Positions 1 through 5,623 of a DNA stretch of 5,661 bases are shown piece after piece. Within the stretch, counting starts at the first letter, position 1. Each line of letters starts with the position of its first letter. The notes beneath the pieces are model-generated. The model was not told the origin of the DNA. It made no database searches and worked only from the letters and a program-made list of their open reading frames with translations. The stretch is taken from NCBI GenBank assembly GCA_913060845.1, contig CAJXVF010000197.1, positions 1 through 5,661 of the forward strand, in the 5' to 3' direction. Source of the stretch: an uncultured Alphaproteobacteria bacterium. Its GTDB lineage: Bacteria; Pseudomonadota; Alphaproteobacteria; Bin95. A program made the translations under genes and the position numbers.

Positions 1-47
1 GAGATGTAGAGAGGTCTCGTGGGCTCGGAGATGTGTATAAGAGACAG
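1..47 (+). other. Untrimmed Nextera P7/i7 adapter (artefact)
   Basis: This is library adapter, not genomic DNA. Bases 14-47 match the Nextera Read 2 transposase adapter without mismatch, as I recall that sequence: GTCTCGTGGGCTCGG at 14-28, then the 19-base Tn5 mosaic end at 29-47, which finishes ATAAGAGACAG. Bases 1-5 (GAGAT) match the end of the P7 oligo. Bases 6-13 (GTAGAGAG) have the position and sequence of an i7 index; I recall it as N707, reverse complement CTCTCTAC. The biological sequence starts at base 48. The mosaic end here should not be annotated as a transposon terminus. Confidence 0.98.
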
Positions 48-212
48 GCTTAAGATCGTCCCTGCATCCGATTTGGCAAGTCCTGATTCGTATGTGATTT
101 GACGATTAGTCTATCGCCAGTGACGCCGGTCAATCAGCCCGGTAGGATTGTGCGAATAATGTGATGAACCTTTCGAATTCACATCAGTGACCGAATTGCC
201 CAGGAGGCCCGA
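48..212 (+). promoter_or_regulatory. Leader/promoter region upstream of the isomerase gene
   Basis: No gene can be supported in these 165 bases; every frame on both strands is soon closed by a stop. The stretch probably carries the promoter for the two plus-strand genes that follow. A weak sigma-70-like pair is visible: GTGACG at 120-125 and TAGGAT at 143-148, with a 17-base spacer and four of six consensus matches in each box. Two loose dyads lie nearby: CAATC (131-135) with GATTG (146-150), and TGATG (162-166) with CATCA (182-186). Either could be an operator, but both are short enough to arise by chance. The upstream gene, if any, is cut off by the contig end. Confidence 0.25.
202..207 (+). 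promoter_or_regulatory. Strong Shine-Dalgarno site that fixes a TTG start
   Basis: AGGAGG lies five bases before TTG at 213-215. There is no ATG or GTG in the open part of this frame upstream (it is closed by TGA at 165-167), and the protein homology begins directly at the TTG. This site is the main reason to accept the non-standard start codon. Confidence 0.8.
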
Positions 213-929
213 TTGATCGACCTTGAACGCCAAGATGATGTCTTTGTCCTGACGATGAACGCTGGCGAGAACCGTTGGACGACGAACTTCGTCCGTGCCT
301 TCGACGCCCGCTTGGATGAAGTGCTGGCTTCTGACGGCCCCGCTGCATTGGTCACCACATCTGCAGACGCCAAATTCTTCTCCAACGGCTTGGACGTTGA
401 TTGGCGCAAGGCTGAGGGCGATAGCGAGGGTGGAGATAAGTCCGTGTTCGGGGTCGAATTCATGGCGCTGATGGCGCGCATGATTACTTTCCCCATACCG
501 ACAGTCGCCGCCGTTAACGGTCACGCCTTTGGCGCCGGGTTCATGCTGGCGCTCTGCCACGATATGCGGGTAATGCGCGCGGATCGTGGCTTTATTTGCG
601 CCAACGAGATCCAGATCGGCCTTAGAATACCTGATGAAGAATTCGCGCTGTTCCGACACAAAATGTCGGGCAGTGCCTTCTTCGATACGGTCCAGCTTGC
701 ACGACGCTGGACGGGGCCGGAGGCAGAAGCAGCAGGGTTTGTTCGGGCGACGGCACCGCAGGATCAATTGCTCGATCTTGCTATTAAACATGCTGGGCAG
801 TTAGCGCCATTTGGGGCCAATCGCGCGCTGTTTGAAGAATCAAAGGAACGCATTTTTGGCGAAGCCCCGTCGATCAATAGGGCGTCTGGCGCTGCGCATC
901 TACTCCGCAATTTCAAAGGCCACGCATAA
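213..929 (+). CDS. Enoyl-CoA isomerase/hydratase (crotonase) family protein, isomerase-like
   Basis: A 238-residue crotonase-fold protein, slightly shorter than the usual 255-265. Visible motifs are the first oxyanion-hole segment FFSNGLD (55-61), the hallmark PTVAAVNGHAFGAGF (96-110), and ANEIQIGL (130-137) with Glu132. Established knowledge: classical enoyl-CoA hydratases use two glutamates (Glu144 and Glu164 in the rat mitochondrial enzyme), whereas Delta3,Delta2-enoyl-CoA isomerases keep only the second. Here the first position is Met111 and the second is Glu132. The stretch around HDMRVMRADRGF (116-127) also resembles plant and mitochondrial monofunctional isomerases. I therefore infer movement of a double bond in an unsaturated acyl-CoA during beta-oxidation, probably in the cytosol. 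The start is TTG with AGGAGG five bases upstream. The ABM-domain gene follows after 13 bases, so the two are probably cotranscribed. A related crotonase activity (hydrolase, other isomerase) remains possible. Confidence 0.88.
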   Translation: MIDLERQDDVFVLTMNAGENRWTTNFVRAFDARLDEVLASDGPAALVTTSADAKFFSNGLDVDWRKAEGDSEGGDKSVFGVEFMALMARMITFPIPTVAAVNGHAFGAGFMLALCHDMRVMRADRGFICANEIQIGLRIPDEEFALFRHKMSGSAFFDTVQLARRWTGPEAEAAGFVRATAPQDQLLDLAIKHAGQLAPFGANRALFEESKERIFGEAPSINRASGAAHLLRNFKGHA

Positions 930-942
930 TGGATACCGGTTT

Positions 943-1257
943 ATGAGCTTTAGAAGCATTATCCGGTTTCAGGTGAAACCGGGCATGGGTGCAGCATTTG
1001 AGGCTGCGTTCGCCCAATGCCGAATGTTGGACCGACCCTCTGCGATTGAAGGGTTCGTCATGGCGGAATTGGTGCGCTGCGTTGCAGAACCGCTTGAATA
1101 TCACGTGATCGGTGAGTGGGCGACGGAGCAAGCCTATGCCGATTGGCAGGCTATCTCGCATGAAGGGGCTGATCCGGCGGCAGTTGAGGCGCTGAATGCG
1201 ACGCTGGCACATTGGGCGCCGGGCCGGCTATTTACGCCCGTCGCACGGTCTGCCTAG
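943..1257 (+). CDS. Antibiotic biosynthesis monooxygenase (ABM) domain protein
   Basis: A 104-residue protein of typical ABM size, predicted to form a single ferredoxin-like alpha/beta domain that dimerises into a beta barrel. The N-terminal strand SIIRFQVKPGMGAAFEAAF (5-23) leads into the first helix. The segment EYHVIGEWATEQAYADWQA (52-70), followed by His73, matches the family's usual second half: a strand, an E-W, then a helix that packs at the dimer interface. Family members include quinol monooxygenases (YgiN type), polyketide-tailoring oxygenases and haem-degrading enzymes. Nothing here picks out one of these, so the substrate is unknown. The ATG at 943 is preferred because homology starts there; its ribosome site (GGAT at 931-934) is weak, so coupling to the preceding gene, which stops at 929, is likely. 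Its TAG stop overlaps the stop of the convergent reductase gene. The same frame is open further upstream, but that part lies inside the isomerase gene and shows no homology. Confidence 0.75.
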   Translation: MSFRSIIRFQVKPGMGAAFEAAFAQCRMLDRPSAIEGFVMAELVRCVAEPLEYHVIGEWATEQAYADWQAISHEGADPAAVEALNATLAHWAPGRLFTPVARSA

Positions 1258-2228
1258 GGAATTAGGACCAGGCCGCCGCCGCCTGTGCGGCCTTCCAGAA
1301 TATCATGCGCCTTGGATGCGTCTGCGAGCGGCAGGGGCATCGGCGTATCGGGCTTTAGAATACCTGTCCCGAGCATATCAAAGACTGTTTGAGCCATGCT
1401 TTGATATTGTGCTGGATCGGCCATGTAGTGGAACAGAATGGGCCGCGAAACGGTCAATGAATTGGCGGCAAGTGTCGTCATCGCCAGCGGTTCGACGGGG
1501 CCGGAGGATTGGCCATAGTTCACCAAATGACCACAGGGTGCCAAGCATTCTAGCGAGCTTGAGGATGTGTCTGCGCCAACGGAATCATAAGCCACATCAA
1601 GGCCACGCCCGTTGGTTATTTCCATCACGGCCGCTTTGAAGTCAGTCTCGCGGTACAGGATTGTGTGAGCGCAGCCGGATGCCTTCGCCGCCGTAGTTTT
1701 GTCCTCAGAGCCGACTGTTCCGATGACGGTTGCGCCAATATGGGCGGCCCATTGGCAGAGTAAGCGCCCAACGCCGCCTGCCGCAGCATTTACAAGGATG
1801 GTCATCTCAGCTTCAATGCGATGAACACGGCATACCAGCATCTCGACAGTGAGTGCGCGAAGAAGAGTTGTTCCTGCCAGGAGGTCGCTGACGGTAACTG
1901 GCAGCTTTAGCGCTTGCACGGCAGGGAGGAGCCGCTCGGAGGCATAGGCTCCATAGGCGGTCGTCACATAAGCCACGCGATCCCCAATTTGGAAATCATT
2001 GACGCCGGGTCTAATAGCAACGACTTCACCAGCCGCCTCGCACCCAGGCACACCAGGGAGTGCCAAGGTTTTGTAGAGGCCGGAGCGCACATAGACATCA
2101 TGGTAATTGACGCCAATCGCCGTTTGCCGAATGCAGAGTTCTCCAGGGCCGGGTGCGCCAATCTCCAGCGTTTCGGACTTCAGCAAGCTGGAGGGACCGT
2201 ATTCGCGAACGGTAATAGCTTCAGCCAT
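1254..2228 (-). CDS. Zinc-free NADPH:quinone oxidoreductase-like protein (MDR superfamily, QorA type)
   Basis: A 324-residue medium-chain reductase, the normal length for bacterial quinone oxidoreductases. The GroES-like N-terminal domain (about 1-115) contains NYHDVYVRSGLY (41-52) and PGVPGCEAAGEVVAIRPGV (58-76). The Rossmann domain follows, with the AAAGGVG nucleotide-binding loop (148-154), GATVIGTVGS (165-174, typical of NADPH-preferring members) and YDSVG (214-218). The cysteine/histidine ligands for catalytic zinc of alcohol dehydrogenases are absent, as expected for this subfamily. It probably reduces a quinone or the double bond of an enone using NADPH, in the cytosol; the true substrate cannot be told. 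It is the last gene of a three-gene operon, starting 13 bases after the dioxygenase stop. The frame stays open to 2405, but that extension lies inside the dioxygenase gene. The ATG at 2228-2226 has a good GGGAG and matches family N-termini. Its TAG stop overlaps that of the convergent ABM gene. Confidence 0.92.
   Translation of the reverse strand: MAEAITVREYGPSSLLKSETLEIGAPGPGELCIRQTAIGVNYHDVYVRSGLYKTLALPGVPGCEAAGEVVAIRPGVNDFQIGDRVAYVTTAYGAYASERLLPAVQALKLPVTVSDLLAGTTLLRALTVEMLVCRVHRIEAEMTILVNAAAGGVGRLLCQWAAHIGATVIGTVGSEDKTTAAKASGCAHTILYRETDFKAAVMEITNGRGLDVAYDSVGADTSSSSLECLAPCGHLVNYGQSSGPVEPLAMTTLAANSLTVSRPILFHYMADPAQYQSMAQTVFDMLGTGILKPDTPMPLPLADASKAHDILEGRTGGGGLVLIP
1270..1293. terminator. 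Possible hairpin at the first convergent gene junction
   Basis: AGGCCGC (1270-1276) pairs perfectly with GCGGCCT (1287-1293) across a 10-base loop. It begins 13 bases beyond the stop of the ABM gene, where a terminator for the plus-strand operon would be expected. There is no T-tract on either side, so it is not a standard intrinsic terminator. It also lies inside the reductase gene and encodes its glycine-rich C-terminus (GRTGGGG), so the GC-rich symmetry may be only a by-product of coding. Confidence 0.22.
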
Positions 2229-2234
2229 AGTGAT

Positions 2235-2239
2235 CTCCC
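2235..2239 (-). promoter_or_regulatory. Shine-Dalgarno site that sets the reductase start
   Basis: On the minus strand this reads GGGAG, six bases before the ATG at 2228-2226. It lies in the 13-base gap after the dioxygenase stop codon (2244-2242). It selects the internal ATG over the longer open frame that would overlap the dioxygenase gene by about 160 bases. Confidence 0.75.
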
Positions 2240-2241
2240 GA

Positions 2242-3288
2242 TCAGGTAACGGCGATGCCACCGCGACGGGCACCAGCCGCGATGTTCTTCCAAAGGACAG
2301 CATGATCTGCTGGCAATGCCCGGCTATTCGGCATGGTGAGCCAGAGCCGGTGCAGCAAGCGGGCATGGCCTGATGCAGCATCGTCCTCAAAGGCCGCGCG
2401 TGCATGATAGGTGATATGGCTGTTGATCAGTTGGATATCACCTGGTTTCAGCATCATGGCGTAGGCAAGCTCTGCGGCGGTTTCGGCCAGCAGGTCCAGC
2501 GCCTCCCATTGGGCATCTGTCATGCGCGGTGTTTCCGGCATCAACTGCGCCGCTTCAACATAGGTTCTGGAATAATGGCTGGTGAGTTTACCGTTTTCAA
2601 TGCCGAATACAGGCAATGGATAAACTTCATCGCCGCCACCTGCTTCTTCGCCAAGGCGAGAGCGGTAGATCGGCTGATACAACAGTTCAAGCAAGTCAGG
2701 CCGCCGCTTGAGGATCGCGTTGTGGACGGCTGCAGTGCTGGCGACATTGCTTTCACCGCCAGACGCTGATCGTTGTGCCATCAGTAGCCCCACAACGTCG
2801 GTCCGGTCCGTGTGGTAGCGCAATAAGCCGTTGCTGTAGGTCCGGGCTTTGGATGAGAGAAATTCGCCGCCGGTCGCATCTTCCATACGTTCGTGCTTAG
2901 CGCCGAGGTCGCCTGGCTGCGCTTGGATATCACGCATCATCTGGCCGGTATTATCTTGGGAAACTGGCAGGCCAATCCAATGACCTAGGCCCATCCAGAT
3001 CATGCGCCGGTTATCTTCCGAATAGCGATCTACGGGCAAGCCTTCCAGTAGGACAAAGCCGCGACCATTTTCCAATTCGTCGGCAGCGCGTGCAAGCTTT
3101 GCGGCGACAGCTTGCAAGGGGAACGTGTCCCGCGTCACAGCAAGCCAGCCCGCGCCATCCGCTTTAGCAACGCTAAGGGCAGTATCTATTTCAGCAAGTT
3201 CATCGTTTGCCCAGGGCCAACGCCAGCTTTGGTCTGCCTCCAGGTCAGTGCCGGTCCATAAGGATGGGCCTTCAAATGGCTTGTACAT
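2242..3288 (-). CDS. TauD/TfdA-family Fe(II)/2-oxoglutarate-dependent dioxygenase
   Basis: A 348-residue protein, near the upper end of the usual length for this family. The iron-binding triad is readable: H159-T-D161 within RYHTDRTDVVGLL (157-169), and distal His295 in LINSHITYHARAAFEDD (287-303). The arginines in RLLHRLW (310-316) are placed to hold the 2-oxoglutarate carboxylate. GFVLLEGLPV (77-86) and RPDLLELL (196-203) are also typical of the family. Known family chemistry is hydroxylation of an aliphatic carbon, coupled to decarboxylation of 2-oxoglutarate to succinate; members act on taurine, phenoxyacetates, alkyl sulfates, butyrobetaine and others. The substrate here is not identifiable. 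It is the middle gene of a minus-strand operon, 18 bases after the membrane hydroxylase gene and 13 before the reductase gene. The ATG at 3288 has GGAG (3299-3296) seven bases upstream. All catalytic residues appear present, so I expect an active soluble enzyme. Confidence 0.9.
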   Translation of the reverse strand: MYKPFEGPSLWTGTDLEADQSWRWPWANDELAEIDTALSVAKADGAGWLAVTRDTFPLQAVAAKLARAADELENGRGFVLLEGLPVDRYSEDNRRMIWMGLGHWIGLPVSQDNTGQMMRDIQAQPGDLGAKHERMEDATGGEFLSSKARTYSNGLLRYHTDRTDVVGLLMAQRSASGGESNVASTAAVHNAILKRRPDLLELLYQPIYRSRLGEEAGGGDEVYPLPVFGIENGKLTSHYSRTYVEAAQLMPETPRMTDAQWEALDLLAETAAELAYAMMLKPGDIQLINSHITYHARAAFEDDAASGHARLLHRLWLTMPNSRALPADHAVLWKNIAAGARRGGIAVT

Positions 3289-3306
3289 GGCGCTTCTCCG
3301 GCATGA

Positions 3307-4326
3307 TTATGAGGATTGCAGGGCAGCCCGGCGTTCTCGCAACCGTTCGCGCATTTGCTTCTGCGCGGCTTCGGTGCCGTCGTGGAAGGTGCCGAATATC
3401 CTGTCGAGCGGGAGGAGGCTGCCGCCGTAATTGCAGTCAAAATACTTGTGATGCAGGTAGTGGAAGTGAGATCCGCCATCTATTTCCAGCGTGTCGCCGA
3501 CTTTCAGCTTGTCATAGCCTGAATGGGAGAGGGCGGGTAGAAACGCCGCCAGATGCAGCTGATAAAGCGCGTTCAACGGATGCAACGCAAGCACCCACGG
3601 CACGACGATGGTTGAGAAATATATCAGATGCTCAACCGGGTGCATCGCAAGGCCAGACCAGGGCCCAACATCAACATTCTTGTGATGCACAGAATGGACC
3701 GTCTTGTAGAGCCAACGGACATGCAGCAATCGATGGCCAAGATAGAAATGTACCGCATGAATAAATGGTGCCAGCAACACCATCAGCGCAAACCAACCCC
3801 AAAACAGGGCCTGATTAGTACCAAAATCGAACAGGCCTAAATATCCATTGGCAAACAACCAATAAGTAGCGACTTCATAGGCCGTAATGATTGGCACAGA
3901 TGAAGCCAGGGTGCGGACCATGTTGTCCAATACCTGATCCTTGAACAGGAACCGTCTGGACCCTTTGGCGAAAGGCCGTGTGGTGTAGCGCAGGTCATCC
4001 TGCTGGCGCCGGAAGACGTAGAAATACAAATGCACGCCGCCGAAGCAGGTTAGGATCAGCGCAGCGTTCCTGGCGAAAATCAGCGCTATCCACCAAACTT
4101 CTAGCGTCTGCATTTGGGCTAGGCTTGGCGTCAGCCAGGTCCAGGCGACGACGGCGATCAGCAACCAGAATGCATTATACGGCCAAAGGAACCCTGGGAA
4201 CCGTAATGCCCACTTCGCCACCTTCTTCGGTGCAGGCGGCCACGCGTTGATCGGGGCGAGCGCTATGGCACCATCAGGCCGCCATTCGCCAGCGGCATTC
4301 CGCTCGTCCGTTGATGATCCGGCCAT
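3307..4326 (-). CDS. Sterol desaturase/fatty acid hydroxylase-superfamily membrane di-iron enzyme
   Basis: A 339-residue integral membrane protein. Hydrophobic segments lie at about 46-65, 75-105, 139-158, 172-197 and 234-252. The histidine clusters that bind the two irons are visible: HFYLGHRLLH (193-202), HSVHH (211-215), HPVEH (229-233) and HFHYLHH (287-293), the last followed by the typical YGGSLLPLDRIFGTFHDG (300-317). The superfamily uses O2 and electrons from a redox partner to hydroxylate or desaturate sterols, fatty acids, carotenoids, or the alkyl chain of glyceryl ethers. The loop carrying the histidines should face the cytoplasm. No redox partner is encoded in the window. The first 45 residues are hydrophilic and proline-rich, without a signal peptide. 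The charged C-terminus (QKQMRERLRERRAA) is probably a cytoplasmic helix. It is the first gene of the operon: the ATG at 4326 has GGAG (4337-4334) seven bases upstream. The exact substrate class is open. Confidence 0.9.
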   Translation of the reverse strand: MAGSSTDERNAAGEWRPDGAIALAPINAWPPAPKKVAKWALRFPGFLWPYNAFWLLIAVVAWTWLTPSLAQMQTLEVWWIALIFARNAALILTCFGGVHLYFYVFRRQQDDLRYTTRPFAKGSRRFLFKDQVLDNMVRTLASSVPIITAYEVATYWLFANGYLGLFDFGTNQALFWGWFALMVLLAPFIHAVHFYLGHRLLHVRWLYKTVHSVHHKNVDVGPWSGLAMHPVEHLIYFSTIVVPWVLALHPLNALYQLHLAAFLPALSHSGYDKLKVGDTLEIDGGSHFHYLHHKYFDCNYGGSLLPLDRIFGTFHDGTEAAQKQMRERLRERRAALQSS

Positions 4327-4451
4327 GTCGCGGCTCCATCCATGTGTGCGGTGAGTTTAACGCTCTGTCGTTCTGGGCTGCAACAGACTGGCGCGCTAGC
4401 TCAATGTTTGGTTAAGCCTTCGGCCATTCCCTCAATGGTAGGACGATCAAC
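4327..4451. promoter_or_regulatory. Divergent intergenic region, likely bidirectional promoter
   Basis: These 125 bases separate the minus-strand oxygenase operon from the plus-strand SDR gene and must carry the starts of both, unless one is read from elsewhere. Ribosome sites are clear: GGAG on the minus strand at 4337-4334, and AGGA on the plus strand at 4440-4443, eight bases before the SDR ATG. No promoter is convincing. The best minus-strand pair is TTGCAG, 17 bases, TTAAAC. The best plus-strand candidate is TTGGTT at 4408-4413, with a poor -10. The direct repeat CTCAATG at 4400 and 4431 may be part of a regulator site. Confidence 0.5.
4400..4437. repeat. Short direct repeat CTCAATG spaced 31 bp in the divergent promoter region
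   Basis: CTCAATG occurs at 4400-4406 and again at 4431-4437. The 31-base start-to-start spacing is close to three turns of B-DNA, which would put both copies on the same face of the helix. A GCTAGC palindrome (4395-4400) touches the first copy. Seven-base repeats are common by chance, so a regulator-binding role is only a suggestion. Confidence 0.3.
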
Positions 4452-5171
4452 ATGACTGAATACGCTCTAGTCACTGGCGCATCCCGCAATATTGGCCGTG
4501 CGATTGCAACGCGCCTCAAAGCCGATGGCTACAGTGTGATTATGCTGGATGTTATGGACCCGGAAGATCCATCCTTGGGTCAATTCCGGCGAGTTGATCT
4601 CAGCAATGTTGCTGATACTGCTTAAGCGATGGCTTGGGTCCTGGATAACCGCGAAGTCACCCGCGTTGTGAATTGCGCCGGGATCGTCACAACCCATCCG
4701 GTTGAGGAGGTTGAGGCGGATATCTTCGACCAGCTAATGGCCGTGAACGTGCGATCCTATATCGAGGTCATGAAAGCTCTGGCACCGGGTATGAAAAAAG
4801 CAGGGTTCGGTCGGGTTGTGAATATCGCCAGTCGCTCCGCCCTCGGCGCAGCACTGCAGACGGTTTATGCGGCGTCCAAAGCTGCTGTAGTGGGCCTTAC
4901 CAAGAGCTGGGCGGAGGAATTGGCTGCAGATGGCATTACCGTCAACGCTGTCGGGCCAGGGCCGATTGAGACGGACATGCTGAACAAAGTCTACGGCAAG
5001 GATTCGCCCGCATATAGCGCTTATCGGGACCGCATTCCCGTACAGCGCTTCGGCACCGTGGATGATATTGTGCACGGCGTCAGCTTCTTCATGGATGAGC
5101 GTTCAAACTTTGTGACGGGGCAGGTGCTGTATATCTGCGGCGGCGTGACCATTGGGCGGGCGAACGCTTAG
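4452..5171 (+). pseudogene. Short-chain dehydrogenase/reductase with in-frame TAA at codon 58
   Basis: The frame from ATG 4452 to TAG 5171 encodes a complete classical SDR of 239 positions, but codon 58 (4623-4625) is TAA. Before the stop are the Rossmann motif TGASRNIG (9-16 region) and Asp33 at the end of the second strand, which suggests NAD preference. After it are NCAGI (74-78), catalytic Asn99, Ser127, Tyr139 and Lys143 (YAASK), PGPIETDML and the C-terminal CGGVTIGRA. Both halves are in the same frame, so this is a single-codon lesion, not a frameshift. The start has AGGA eight bases upstream. An ATG at 4629, just after the stop, lacks a ribosome site, and a product starting there would lack the cofactor loop. 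TAA ends several neighbouring genes here, so recoding is unlikely. The lesion may be a real nonsense mutation (CAA, GAA and AAA are single-step sources) or a base-call/assembly error; if an error, the gene is intact. It probably oxidises an alcohol or reduces a ketone. Confidence 0.85.
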
Positions 5172-5177
5172 TTCGCC
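5159..5177. terminator. Perfect hairpin enclosing the overlapping stop codons of the two SDR genes
   Basis: GGCGAAC (5159-5165) and GTTCGCC (5171-5177) form a perfect 7-bp stem around the loop GCTTA (5166-5170). The overlapping stops of the convergent genes (TAG on plus at 5169-5171, TAA on minus at 5170-5168) lie in the loop and its closing base pair. Being symmetric, it could act on transcripts from both sides. Neither side has a T-tract, so it does not meet the classical rule for an intrinsic terminator; slowing of polymerase or 3'-end protection are alternatives. Confidence 0.4.
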
Positions 5178-5623
5178 ATCCAACCGCCATCCACCATCAA
5201 ATTTTCGCCGGTGATGTAGCTGGCTTCATCGCTTGCGAGGAAAAGGGCGGCGTTAGCGACATCGCTTGGCTTGCCAAGGCGTGGCCAGGGTGTACGGGCA
5301 TGAGAATATTCTATCGCTTTGGGCGCGATGGGCGCGCCGGTTTTGCCGGTTAGAATTTTGCCCGGGGCAACGGCGTTGCAGACGATCCCATGTTCGGCGT
5401 AGTCGCCTGCGATCTGCTTTGTCATGTAGACGACAGCTGATTTGCCAACACCGTAAGCAAAGGCGTTCGGTGCCCGCACCATGCCATGTTGCGAAGACAG
5501 ATTGACGATCCGGCCACGAACCTCATTCCTGATATCCTGCGTCAGCATTTGCCGAACGGCGGCGCGGCAGCCCAGGAACACGCCCTTAGCATTGACGCCA
5601 ACAACGCGATCCCAATCTTCTTC
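5168..5623 (-). CDS. Short-chain dehydrogenase/reductase, N-terminus missing at contig end
   Basis: The C-terminal 151 residues of a classical SDR. Roughly the first 90-100 residues, including the TGxxxGIG cofactor loop, lie beyond the contig edge. Visible (numbered from the first genomic codon) are catalytic Asn11 in GVNAKGVF, Ser44 in VNLSSQHG (40-47), Tyr57 and Lys61 (YGVGK), the NAVAPGKI segment (83-90) and the closing VDGGW (144-148). Catalytic residues are complete for the part present, so the intact gene is likely functional as an NAD(P)-dependent alcohol/ketone oxidoreductase; the substrate is unknown. The open frame runs on into the adapter, adding a false MYKRQ from bases 5638-5624; the first real codon is GAA at 5623-5621. 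The gene converges on the other SDR and their stops overlap. Sequence differs clearly from that SDR, so they are not a recent tandem duplicate. Confidence 0.92.
   Translation of the reverse strand, partial: EEDWDRVVGVNAKGVFLGCRAAVRQMLTQDIRNEVRGRIVNLSSQHGMVRAPNAFAYGVGKSAVVYMTKQIAGDYAEHGIVCNAVAPGKILTGKTGAPIAPKAIEYSHARTPWPRLGKPSDVANAALFLASDEASYITGENLMVDGGWMAN

Noticed and set aside
29..47. 19-base Tn5 mosaic ends at both contig edges as evidence of a natural composite transposon
   Set aside because: They are joined to Illumina Read 1, Read 2 and index sequences, so they come from library preparation. No transposase is present.
49..102. Possible C-terminal tail of an upstream gene (17 codons, then TGA)
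   Set aside because: It is too short to recognise, other frames end just as plausibly, and the frame enters adapter sequence at once. No support beyond being open.
111..791. 226-residue minus-strand open frame opposite the isomerase gene
   Set aside because: It is antisense to a clear crotonase gene with conserved motifs, shows no recognisable domain, and has no ribosome site that I can see. It is a shadow frame.
1196..1639. Plus-strand open frame running across the ABM/reductase junction
   Set aside because: It overlaps two supported genes in other frames and gives a low-complexity, arginine-rich product with no motif.
2229..2405. 59-residue N-terminal extension of the reductase frame
   Set aside because: It lies inside the dioxygenase gene in another frame, has no family similarity, and a good ribosome site and family-like N-terminus occur at the ATG at 2228.
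3207..3764. 185-residue plus-strand open frame opposite the hydroxylase gene
   Set aside because: The arginine- and cysteine-rich translation is typical of the antisense of a GC-rich gene, and the minus-strand frame has all four histidine clusters of a real enzyme.
4629..5171. Stand-alone 180-residue SDR starting at the ATG after the TAA
   Set aside because: No ribosome site precedes this ATG, the product would lack the TGxxxxIG cofactor loop, and that missing half is encoded in the same frame just upstream.
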